Origin: Actinomycetales bacterium
GTDB taxonomy: Bacteria; Actinomycetota; Actinomycetes; Actinomycetales; Dermabacteraceae
Reading direction: 5' to 3'
DNA: 7,244 bases
NCBI GenBank assembly: GCA_012799425.1
Contig: JAAZLF010000409.1
Coordinates: 1 to 7,244, forward strand
How positions within the stretch are numbered: position 1 is the stretch's first letter; each line of letters opens with the position of its first letter. Positions 1 through 5,284 of this stretch are shown here, in pieces. Under the pieces are notes generated by a model. The model was not told the origin of the DNA and searched no databases. It worked only from the letters and a program-made list of their open reading frames with translations. The translations under genes were made by a program, and so were the position numbers.

Positions 1-1
1 C

Positions 2-91
2 CTGGACCACACCCGCCACAGCGCCCTCGAGCACCCCGAGCGTCTCGAGGCGCCGGCGCGGGGTCCTGCCGCGACCTCGGGGACGTCATGA
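2..91 (+). CDS. C-terminal end of an upstream gene, possibly an ArsR/SmtB-family metal-sensing repressor (partial)
   Basis: An open frame enters from the left edge and stops at TGA 89-91, overlapping the next start as ATGA, which suggests translational coupling. The 29 visible residues begin LDHTRHSALEHPER and end in an Ala/Pro/Gly-rich tail. In ArsR/SmtB zinc, cobalt or nickel sensors of the CzrA/NmtR type, the last helix carries a His-x-x-His pair (HANH in CzrA); the visible HTRH fits that pattern. Such repressors are often encoded directly before the cation exporter they control, as here. The DNA-binding domain and the partner Asp-x-His of the same helix lie outside the window, so the family call is an inference from a few residues and position. 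It could be an unrelated protein. Confidence 0.4.
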   Translation: MDHTRHSALEHPERLEAPARGPAATSGTS

Positions 92-993
92 GCCACTCCC
101 ACGGCCCGGTCGCGGGCCACGCCGGTGCCGCGCACCGCTGGCGACTGCTGCTCGCGGTGGCGCTGATCGGCACGTTCTTCGTGGTCGAGCTGGTGGCCGG
201 TCTGCTGTCCGGCTCGCTCGCGCTGCTCTCCGACGCCGGGCACATGGCCGCCGACGTCGTCACCCTCTCCGCCGCGCTCGCCGCGACCGTGCTCGCCGCA
301 CGCCCCTCGAAGGACGGCCGGCGCACCTTCGGCAACTACCGCCTCGAGGTCTTCGCAGCGCTGCTGGCCGTGCTGATCATGCTCGGCGTGTCCCTCGCCA
401 TCGGGATCAGCGGGATCCGGCGCCTCGGCGCGGAGCCCGCCGTGGACACCGGCCCGATGCTGGCGGTGGGTGCGCTCGGACTGGCCGTGAACCTCGTGGT
501 GCTGTGGATGCTGCACGGCGGCGCGGGGGAGAGCCTCAACATCAAGGGTGCCTACCTCGAGGTGCTCGCGGACACCCTCGGCTCCGTCGGGGTGATCGTC
601 GCCGCGGTGCTGATCCGCGCCACCGGCGCCACAGTGATCGACACCGTGGTGGCGCTCGCCGTGGGCGCATTCATCGCCGTGCGCGCCGTGCTGCTGGCCC
701 GGGAGGTGCTCGCCGTGCTCGGACAGGCCGCGCCCGCCGGCATCGACCCGCAGCAGATCCAGGATGAGCTGTCCGCCCTCGGTGGAGTCTTCGACGCGCA
801 TGACCTGCACCTGTGGACCCTCACCTCCGGGATGGAGGTCGCCACTGTGCATCTGACGGTCGAGCCGGGCATCGACCCCCACGACGTCCTCGACGCCGCT
901 CGGGCCTTGCTGCGCGATCGTCACGGCATCGCGCATGCCACCATCCAGACCGAGCCGACCGACCACCACGGCTGCCTCGAGATCGGCTGGTGA
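88..993 (+). CDS. Cation diffusion facilitator (CzcD/ZnT-like) divalent metal exporter
   Basis: A 301-residue inner-membrane protein of usual CDF length, expected to export Zn2+ or similar divalent cations in exchange for protons. The N-terminus is His-rich (H3, H5, H11, H16). Six hydrophobic helices lie at about 19-40, 43-72, 87-108, 123-143, 155-176 and 182-203, followed by a cytosolic domain (about 210-301). The transport site is visible in helix 2 as SDAGHMAAD (D49, H52, D56) and in helix 5 as EVLAD (E158, D162). The helix-5 position is Glu where many CzcD/ZnT members have His. The C-terminal domain has HDLHLW (238-243), H255, H283 in AHATIQTEP, and a terminal HHGC (293-296), typical of the dimeric metal-binding domain. 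The start is chosen for the ATGA overlap with the upstream gene and the MSHSH opening; GGGGA lies four bases upstream. Family assignment is firm; the metal is not determined. Confidence 0.93.
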   Translation: MSHSHGPVAGHAGAAHRWRLLLAVALIGTFFVVELVAGLLSGSLALLSDAGHMAADVVTLSAALAATVLAARPSKDGRRTFGNYRLEVFAALLAVLIMLGVSLAIGISGIRRLGAEPAVDTGPMLAVGALGLAVNLVVLWMLHGGAGESLNIKGAYLEVLADTLGSVGVIVAAVLIRATGATVIDTVVALAVGAFIAVRAVLLAREVLAVLGQAAPAGIDPQQIQDELSALGGVFDAHDLHLWTLTSGMEVATVHLTVEPGIDPHDVLDAARALLRDRHGIAHATIQTEPTDHHGCLEIGW

Positions 994-1032
994 CGAGCAT
1001 CGGGAGCCTCGAAGGGGCGACCCCGGGGCGCG

Positions 1033-1038
1033 TACGCT
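1033..1038 (+). promoter_or_regulatory. -10 box (TACGCT) placed for a leaderless transcript of the dehydrogenase gene
   Basis: TACGCT fits the actinobacterial TANNNT -10 consensus and ends six bases before the ATG at 1045, so transcription should begin at or next to that ATG. No convincing Shine-Dalgarno precedes the ATG, as expected for a leaderless mRNA. No clear -35 is seen 17 bases upstream. Inferred from position and consensus only. Confidence 0.5.
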
Positions 1039-1044
1039 GAGGCC

Positions 1045-1830
1045 ATGACCACCATGAACGACCCGAACTCCGCTTCCCGCCTCACCGCGGTCGTCACCGG
1101 CGCGTCCTCCGGCATCGGCCGCGCCACGACCCTCCGGCTCGTCGAGGAGGGCTGGCACGTGCTCGCCGTCGCCCGGCGCGAGGACCGGCTCGATGAGCTC
1201 GCCGCGGAGACCGGGTGCGAGGTGCTCGCAGTCGACATCACCTCCGATGCCAGCGTCGACCGGCTCGTCGCCCGCGCGCAGGAGCTGTTCGGTCCGGGCC
1301 TGAACGCCGTGGTGCACGTGGCCGGCGGGGCGCTCGGGATCGAGACCGCCGCCGAGGCGGATCTCGAGAAGTGGCAGCGGATGTACGACATCAACGTGCT
1401 CGGCACGCTGCGCGTCACCCGCGCCCTGCTGCCCGCGCTGCGCGAGAGCGGCCGCGGGGACCTGCTGTTCGTCACCTCGGTCGCCGGGCACGAGGCCTAT
1501 CCCGGCGGCTCCGGGTACAACGCCGCCAAGGCCGGGGAGACCATGCTCGCCCGCGCCCTGCGGCTCGAGCTGAACGGGGAGCGGATCCGGGTCATCGAGA
1601 TCGCTCCCGGCATGGTCCGCACCGAGGAGTTCTCCCTCGTGCGCCTCGGTGACCAGGAGGCGGCCGACGCCGTCTACGACGGGGTCGAGCAGCCGCTGAC
1701 CGCCGATGACTGCGCCGATGTCATCTCCTATGCGCTGAACGCACCCCACCACGTGAACCTCGACCTGGTGACGGTCCGCCCGCTCGCACAGGCCGCCGCG
1801 CACCGGGTCGCCCGTCACCAGGGAGTCTGA
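1045..1830 (+). CDS. Short-chain dehydrogenase/reductase, YdfG-like
   Basis: A 261-residue classical SDR, expected to be a soluble NAD(P)-dependent oxidoreductase acting on a hydroxyl or carbonyl group. The Rossmann cofactor motif is TGASSGIG (18-25). RR at 44-45 after the second strand suggests NADP(H) preference. D64 in AVDI should contact the adenine. The usual NNAG motif appears as HVAG (91-94). The catalytic tetrad is N117, S145, Y158 and K162 (YNAAK), and PGMVRTEE (188-195) follows. The C-terminal PHHVNLDLVTVRP...Q resembles the YdfG group (3-hydroxy acid/serine dehydrogenases), but the substrate cannot be read from sequence. A second Met at residue 4 (1054) is a possible start; 1045 is preferred because it lies just below a -10 box. 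Its stop overlaps the next start as TGATG, so it probably shares a transcript with the ABC transporter, although no functional link is evident. Confidence 0.92.
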   Translation: MTTMNDPNSASRLTAVVTGASSGIGRATTLRLVEEGWHVLAVARREDRLDELAAETGCEVLAVDITSDASVDRLVARAQELFGPGLNAVVHVAGGALGIETAAEADLEKWQRMYDINVLGTLRVTRALLPALRESGRGDLLFVTSVAGHEAYPGGSGYNAAKAGETMLARALRLELNGERIRVIEIAPGMVRTEEFSLVRLGDQEAADAVYDGVEQPLTADDCADVISYALNAPHHVNLDLVTVRPLAQAAAHRVARHQGV

Positions 1831-3758
1831 TGTCCTCCATGGGTGGGGGCGGATACAGCGGCATGGGCGGTGGAGGCGGCCGGATGCGCGACGACCTCAA
1901 GCTCGCCCCCGGACAGCGGCCCGATCTGCGCCGGGTGCTCTCGCTCTTCCGCCCCTACCGCGGCACCCTCACCGGGGTGCTGGCGCTGATCGTGCTCGGC
2001 GCCGCGGCCGGGGTGGTCTCCCCGTTCCTGATCCGCGAGATCGTGGACGTCGCCCTTCCCGAGCAGCGCGCCGACGTGCTGGGCTGGGCCGTCGGCGGGC
2101 TGATCGCGGTCACCGTCGTCTCGAGCGCCCTCGGCGTCACCCAGTCGATGCTCTCCACCCGCGTGGGCCAGTCCGTCATGCACGACCTGCGGGTCTCGGT
2201 GTTCTCGCACCTCCAGCGCATGGGCCTGGGATTCTTCACCCGTACCCGCACCGGCGAGATCCAGTCCCGGATCTTCTCCGACATCGGCTCCATGCAGGCC
2301 GTGGTCACCTCCGTGATGACCCAGATCGTCTCCGCCGGTGCGGGCGTGCTGATGGCTCTGGTGGCGATGGTCGCGCTGGACTGGCGCCTGACCCTGTTCT
2401 CCCTCATCGCGCTGCCCTTCGCAGTGTGGATGAACCGCCGCGTGGGGCGGCGTCGCCGCGAGATCGTGCGCACCCGCCAGGAGAAGGCCGCGGACCTCTC
2501 CGCCGGGATCCAGGAGTCGCTGTCCGTCTCCGGGATCCTGCTGGGCCTGACCATGGGCCGCACCCAGGCGCTCAGCGAGGCGTTCTCCGGCGACTCCCGC
2601 GAACTCGCCGACCTCGAGGTCCGCTCGGAGATGGCGGGGCGCTGGCAGATGGCGGTGTTCACGACCCTGATGGCCCTGTTCCCGGCGCTGACCTACCTCC
2701 TCGGCGGTCACCTGCTGTTCTCCGACCCAGAGGGCAGCGGCGTCACCATCGGCACCCTGGTCGCCTTCATAGCCCTCCAGGCCGGCCTGTTCCCCCAGAT
2801 CAACGGCCTGCTGCGGGTCGCTGCCCAGGTCAACAGCTCCCTGGCCCTGTTCGCGAGGGTCTTCGAGTATCTCGACGCCCCGATCCTGATCCAGGACGCC
2901 CCCGACGCCGTCTCGCTCGACCCCGCCGCCGTGCGCGGCGAGATCCGCTTCGAGGACGTCACCTTCACCTACCCCGGCGCCGACGACCCGGCCCTGGAGG
3001 GGCTGGACCTGGTGGTGCCGGCCGGGAAGCACACCGCGCTGGTGGGCGCCACCGGCTCCGGCAAGACCAGCACCGGCTACCTGATGGCCCGCCTGTACGA
3101 GCCCGACTCCGGAGCGATCACCCTCGACGGGCACGACCTGCGGGACATCACCATGGGATCGCTCGCCGCGAGCATCGGCGTGGTCACCCAGGAGACCTAC
3201 CTGCTGCACGCGAGCATCGCGGACAACCTCCGCTTCGCCCGCCCCGAGGCCGATGACCAGGAGCTCGAGCGGGCCTGCCGGATCGCGCAGATCCACGAGC
3301 ACATCGTCTCCCTGCCGGACGGCTACGACACCGTGGTGGGAGAGCGGGGCTATCGTTTCTCCGGCGGGGAGAAGCAGCGCCTGGCCCTCGCGCGCACCAT
3401 CCTGCGCGACCCGCCCGTGCTGCTGCTGGACGAAGCCACCTCCGCGCTCGACGTCGCCACCGAGCGCGCGATGTCCGGTGCGCTGGACGCCGCCGCACGC
3501 GGCCGCACCACCGTCTCGATCGCGCACCGTCTCTCGACCGTCCGCCACGCCGATCAGATCATCGTGATGCAGGCCGGTGGCATCGTCGAGCGGGGGACCT
3601 ACGAGGAGCTCGTCGCCCGCGACGGTGCCTTCGCGCAGCTGGCCCGTCAGGACGCACGGCGCGACCAGGCCGGCACGGGTCCCGAGGCTCAGGAGCAGCT
3701 CCCGCCGCATGATCCAGGCGCGGGCGCGGAGCCCCTGTCGCCGGGGCTGCGTCCCTGA
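1830..3758 (+). CDS. ABC-type exporter half-transporter (fused membrane and ATPase domains)
   Basis: A 642-residue type IV (MsbA/MdlB-like) half-transporter, expected to work as a dimer in the cytoplasmic membrane and to couple ATP hydrolysis to export. The membrane domain (about 36-335) has six hydrophobic stretches. The ATPase domain (about 371-605) is complete: A-loop Y381, Walker A GATGSGKT (406-413), Q-loop Q454, signature FSGGE (510-514), Walker B LLLDE with catalytic E535, D-loop SALD (538-541) and switch H566 in SIAHRLST. With all ATPase residues present, a homodimer is plausible. The N-terminus is unusual, a Gly/Met/Ser-rich stretch (residues 1-19) before the first conserved region; the tail after about 610 is Pro/Gln-rich. 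The start overlaps the dehydrogenase stop (TGATG), with AGGGAG at 1820-1825 four bases upstream, so translation is probably coupled. The substrate is unknown; lipid or drug export is only a family-level guess. Confidence 0.94.
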   Translation: MSSMGGGGYSGMGGGGGRMRDDLKLAPGQRPDLRRVLSLFRPYRGTLTGVLALIVLGAAAGVVSPFLIREIVDVALPEQRADVLGWAVGGLIAVTVVSSALGVTQSMLSTRVGQSVMHDLRVSVFSHLQRMGLGFFTRTRTGEIQSRIFSDIGSMQAVVTSVMTQIVSAGAGVLMALVAMVALDWRLTLFSLIALPFAVWMNRRVGRRRREIVRTRQEKAADLSAGIQESLSVSGILLGLTMGRTQALSEAFSGDSRELADLEVRSEMAGRWQMAVFTTLMALFPALTYLLGGHLLFSDPEGSGVTIGTLVAFIALQAGLFPQINGLLRVAAQVNSSLALFARVFEYLDAPILIQDAPDAVSLDPAAVRGEIRFEDVTFTYPGADDPALEGLDLVVPAGKHTALVGATGSGKTSTGYLMARLYEPDSGAITLDGHDLRDITMGSLAASIGVVTQETYLLHASIADNLRFARPEADDQELERACRIAQIHEHIVSLPDGYDTVVGERGYRFSGGEKQRLALARTILRDPPVLLLDEATSALDVATERAMSGALDAAARGRTTVSIAHRLSTVRHADQIIVMQAGGIVERGTYEELVARDGAFAQLARQDARRDQAGTGPEAQEQLPPHDPGAGAEPLSPGLRP

Positions 3759-3777
3759 GGTGCAGGCGCTCCGCACC
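3730..3777 (+). terminator. Tandem hairpins at the 3' end of the ABC transporter gene, candidate terminator
   Basis: Two hairpins flank the stop codon. AGCCCC (3730-3735) pairs with GGGGCT (3743-3748) over a 7-base loop. GGTGC (3759-3763) pairs with GCACC (3773-3777), with a bulged A and an inner GG/CC pair closing a CGCT loop. Neither is followed by a T-run, so they may be U-less GC-rich terminators or mRNA 3'-end stabilisers. Function is inferred from position at the end of the operon. Confidence 0.4.
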
Positions 3778-3872
3778 CGGTGTACGACCAAAGGCGGAGG
3801 GCGATCTCCTCCCTGCGCGGGATGTGGACGGTGTCGCTTGCGAGGCAGGATCTGTCCATGGGCAGACGCCGC

Positions 3873-3902
3873 ACCGTGCACAGAGCGCGGCGTCCGCACG
3901 GT
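3873..3902. repeat. 7-bp inverted repeat (ACCGTGC / GCACGGT) upstream of the small membrane protein gene
   Basis: ACCGTGC at 3873-3879 and GCACGGT at 3896-3902 are perfect complements separated by 16 bases, ending 9 bases before the Shine-Dalgarno of the gene at 3924. This could be an operator or a leader stem-loop. The rest of the 165-base gap (3759-3923) shows no convincing -10/-35 pair. An arm of this length can arise by chance in GC-rich DNA. Confidence 0.3.
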
Positions 3903-3923
3903 CACCAGGACGGAGGGCACCTC

Positions 3924-4148
3924 ATGACGGCGATGCACCCGGAGCGGATCGAACGCCGCTGGCGCGGGTCGAAGCCCGCTGTGGGCCGCCCCGTGCTGTT
4001 CGCACTGATGCTGATCGTCGCGGCGCTGGGGATGCTGGTCCTGCTGGTCGCGGGGCCGAATCTCGCGCTGCCCCTGGCGGTCGGATGCGCCGCATCGCTG
4101 ATGGCGCTGGTGGCGATCGCCTGGGCTGTCGCGGGCCCGCGCCTGTGA
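3924..4148 (+). CDS. Small two-helix membrane protein of unknown function
   Basis: A 74-residue protein I do not recognise. It has a basic, hydrophilic N-terminus (MTAMHPERIERRWRGSKP, residues 1-18) followed by two hydrophobic segments at about 23-44 and 47-71 joined by a short GPN turn, so it is predicted as a membrane hairpin; the positive N-terminal residues favour a cytoplasmic N-terminus. The start is chosen for GGAGGG at 3912-3917, six bases upstream, one of the best ribosome binding sites in the window. The frame stays open further upstream to an ATG at 3780, but that start lacks such a site and would add an Arg-rich stretch without protein-like character. The gene converges on the ferredoxin gene with only nine bases between their stop codons. 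Expression is likely given the Shine-Dalgarno; the role is unknown. Confidence 0.75.
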   Translation: MTAMHPERIERRWRGSKPAVGRPVLFALMLIVAALGMLVLLVAGPNLALPLAVGCAASLMALVAIAWAVAGPRL

Positions 4149-4156
4149 GAGCAGGC
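4141..4156. terminator. Short hairpin at the convergent gene junction, weak bidirectional terminator candidate
   Basis: GCCTG (4141-4145) and CAGGC (4152-4156) form a 5-bp stem with a 6-base loop covering the stop of the small membrane protein gene and nearly reaching the stop of the opposing ferredoxin gene. There is no T-run on either side. It is the only hairpin in the nine-base gap, but the stem is short, so the call is tentative. Confidence 0.25.
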
Positions 4157-4157
4157 C

Positions 4158-4430
4158 TCAGACGTCGAGCTCGATCTGGCCCTCGCCGCGGGAGACGCAG
4201 GTGATGATCTGGTCCTCCTGCTCGTCATCCATGAGGAACTCGTCCATGTGCTCGACCTCGCCGGAGACCAGCGGCACCACACAGGTGCCGCACACGCCGC
4301 CCTCGCACGAGTAGTCCATCGGGATGTCGGCATCGAGCAGCGCCTGGAGGAGGGATTGCCCCTCGTCGACCTCGACCGTGATCCCCGACTTCAGGCACTT
4401 CGCGGTGAAGGGCTCTCCGAACAGCGACAT
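4158..4430 (-). CDS. Stand-alone plant-type [2Fe-2S] ferredoxin
   Basis: A 90-residue soluble electron carrier. The cluster ligands are C42, C47, C50 and C78, in the plant-type spacing C-x4-C-x2-C-x27-C, with the binding loop DYSCEGGVCGTC. The pattern of this loop and the acidic C-terminal half (HMDEFLMDDEQEDQ) recall the ferredoxin domain at the end of phthalate-dioxygenase/vanillate-demethylase reductases, but no flavin or NAD domain is attached, so it would pass electrons between separate partners such as a reductase and an oxygenase or P450. No such partner is encoded in the window. The start at 4430 is chosen over an in-frame ATG at 4451 because AAGGAG (4436-4441 on this strand) lies five bases upstream, and the longer start falls within an inverted repeat. 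Fold assignment is firm; the partner is unknown. Confidence 0.92.
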   Translation of the reverse strand: MSLFGEPFTAKCLKSGITVEVDEGQSLLQALLDADIPMDYSCEGGVCGTCVVPLVSGEVEHMDEFLMDDEQEDQIITCVSRGEGQIELDV

Positions 4431-4450
4431 CCTCGCTCCTTCTGCATCCA

Positions 4451-4471
4451 CCGTCCCTGGAGGCGGGACGG
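4451..4471 (-). promoter_or_regulatory. Inverted repeat CCGTCCC-N7-GGGACGG in the ferredoxin leader
   Basis: Seven-base perfect arms (4451-4457 and 4465-4471) around a 7-base centre lie 20 bases upstream of the ferredoxin start and just before its Shine-Dalgarno. It may be a repressor operator or an RNA stem-loop in the 5' leader. No clear promoter was found between here and 4575. Confidence 0.35.
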
Positions 4472-4575
4472 ATCCGTGGAGGTCTCAGTCTTCCACGACA
4501 TCGCGGGGACGACGAGGTGAGTCATACCTCTTCAGCGCCTGGACGACCCCGCTTCGCGGCGTCCTCACGAGGCCG

Positions 4576-4592
4576 GAGCGGCGCGGCCGCTC
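4576..4592 (-). terminator. GC-rich hairpin at the stop of the 78-residue protein gene, candidate terminator
   Basis: GAGCGGC (4576-4582) and GCCGCTC (4586-4592) form a perfect 7-bp stem with a 3-base GCG loop, overlapping the stop codon of the minus-strand gene that ends at 4591. A second hairpin, CAGGCC/GGCCTG (4592-4597 with 4603-4608), abuts it inside the gene; the two share base 4592. No T-run follows on the minus strand. The position at a gene end supports a terminator; the missing T-run keeps confidence moderate. Confidence 0.4.
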
Positions 4593-4827
4593 AGGCCTCC
4601 TCGGCCTGCTGCGTCGCGCGCTCGTCCTCCGACCCGCGCATCACCGAGCTCGGTGATGCGCCCGCAGCGGGTGCAGACGTGACGACGCGGGGGCTCGATG
4701 CTGGGGCGGGGCCGCTCGAGGGGCTCAGCGCGAGCGCGGAGGGGCCGAAGCTCAGCACCAGCAGAGCCGCCGCTCCCATCGCGGAAGCCCCGACGCGTGC
4801 TCGCCGCGGACCGGTCTCATCGTCCAT
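4591..4827 (-). CDS. Small putative exported protein, unknown function
   Basis: A 78-residue protein I do not recognise. The N-terminus looks like a Sec signal peptide or single membrane anchor: charged n-region MDDETGPRRARVG, hydrophobic core at about 14-28, then PSALA with a possible cleavage after A33. The rest is low-complexity Ser/Pro/Ala/Val, ending in an acidic stretch (EDERATQQAEEA). The start is supported by a GGAGGAGGA ribosome binding site seven bases upstream on the minus strand. The frame continues upstream to 5031, but that longer version is Arg-rich and would cover the ileS promoter, so it is rejected. A perfect 26-bp palindrome lies within its 3' third and a hairpin covers its stop. 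It is transcribed away from ileS. Because the mature part has no recognisable domain, it could be a spurious or decaying frame. Confidence 0.5.
   Translation of the reverse strand: MDDETGPRRARVGASAMGAAALLVLSFGPSALALSPSSGPAPASSPRVVTSAPAAGASPSSVMRGSEDERATQQAEEA
4636..4661. repeat. Perfect 26-bp palindrome
   Basis: GCGCATCACCGAG (4636-4648) is followed directly by its exact reverse complement, CTCGGTGATGCGC (4649-4661). As RNA it could form a 10-bp stem with a GAGCTC loop; as DNA it is a symmetric site for a dimeric protein. It sits inside the 78-residue minus-strand gene. A 13-base perfect arm is not expected by chance in a window of this size, even at high GC. Its role is unknown. Confidence 0.8.
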
Positions 4828-4885
4828 ATCGGTGTCCTCCTCCTGCCGACGACGGCCGCTGCGACGTCGGACGCCCATCGCACCG

Positions 4886-4899
4886 CGCTCAGCTGAGCG
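4886..4899. repeat. 14-bp perfect palindrome upstream of the 78-residue protein gene
   Basis: CGCTCAGCTGAGCG is fully symmetric and lies 58 bases upstream of the minus-strand start at 4827 and about 105 bases before the ileS -35 box, between the two divergent units. It could be an operator. The surrounding region (4828-5003) contains no TA dinucleotide and no other recognisable promoter for the minus-strand gene. Confidence 0.35.
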
Positions 4900-5003
4900 T
4901 GCGCTGGGCGGAGGGGACAGAAGGGCTGTGAGCGCGCACCCGCAGCCACGTCGGTCTCGAGCGCACCGCACCTGTTCCCCGCGTCTCTTCCCCGGGGCGG
5001 CGC

Positions 5004-5032
5004 GTGACCGCCGGCCGACCGCGGCGTACACT
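5004..5032 (+). promoter_or_regulatory. Promoter of the ileS leader (GTGACC-17-TACACT)
   Basis: GTGACC (5004-5009) resembles the TTGACN -35 element, and TACACT (5027-5032) matches the TANNNT -10 element, with a 17-base spacer. Transcription would start near 5039-5040, directly before the first stem of the T-box leader, and that agreement supports both calls. Confidence 0.7.
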
Positions 5033-5195
5033 GACCGCCATCGGCATCGACCCGGCCATCACCGGAGAGCCGCGGGAAGAACCGCCCATGCCCGTCCGGG
5101 GCTCGGGCCCAGTAGAACCCGCCGGGACCAGCCCGTCACAGCTGAGGAACAAGGGGAGGCCCCTGCGCCGCGAGAGGCGGCGCGAGAGGCGTCAA

Positions 5196-5240
5196 CCGAG
5201 GTGGTACCGCGCCACCGGTCCCGGCCGGAAGCGTCCTCGG
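5196..5240 (+). promoter_or_regulatory. T-box antisequestrator element with tRNA acceptor-binding bulge
   Basis: CCGAGG (5196-5201) pairs with CCTCGG (5235-5240) as the lower helix, and GCG (5209-5211) pairs with CGT (5232-5234) as the upper one, leaving the seven-base bulge TGGTACC (5202-5208). TGGT is complementary to the ACCA end (discriminator A plus CCA) expected for tRNA-Ile. This is the form expected when uncharged tRNA is bound and the Shine-Dalgarno is free. The alternative form is less certain: CCGAGG could instead pair with CCTCGG at 5276-5281, or CCTC (5235-5238) with GAGG (5281-5284) of the Shine-Dalgarno. Confidence 0.8.
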
Positions 5241-5279
5241 ACAGCACGATGTCCCCGCTGTCGCCCCCTGTTCTTCCTC

Positions 5280-5284
5280 GGAGG
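5280..5284 (+). promoter_or_regulatory. ileS Shine-Dalgarno (GGAGG), target of the T-box switch
   Basis: GGAGG lies eight bases before the ATG at 5293 and fixes the ileS start. It overlaps the second copy of TCCTCGGA (5275-5282), so helices that use that repeat would hide it from the ribosome. Confidence 0.85.

Noticed and set aside
3796..3812. GGAGG/CCTCC hairpin in the gap after the ABC gene
   Set aside because: Only five base pairs with a 7-base loop and no T-run; too weak to call.
1815..3938. Long minus-strand open frame opposite the ABC transporter gene
   Set aside because: It mirrors a gene with every ABC motif; its translation is Gly/His/Asp/Gln-rich low complexity without domains, typical of the antisense of GC-rich coding DNA.
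4521..4534. TATGAC on the minus strand as a -10, or an iron-box-like site, for the ferredoxin gene
   Set aside because: It lacks the final T of TANNNT and a -35 partner, and it does not match the symmetric DtxR/IdeR consensus.
4828..5031. N-terminal extension of the 78-residue minus-strand protein
   Set aside because: Arg-rich with no ribosome binding site advantage; it would overlap the ileS promoter, while the ATG at 4827 has GGAGGAGGA upstream.
5246..5256. ATG at 5249 in the ileS leader as an upstream start
   Set aside because: It lies in the loop of the GACAGC/GCTGTC hairpin, has no Shine-Dalgarno and is not in the ileS frame.
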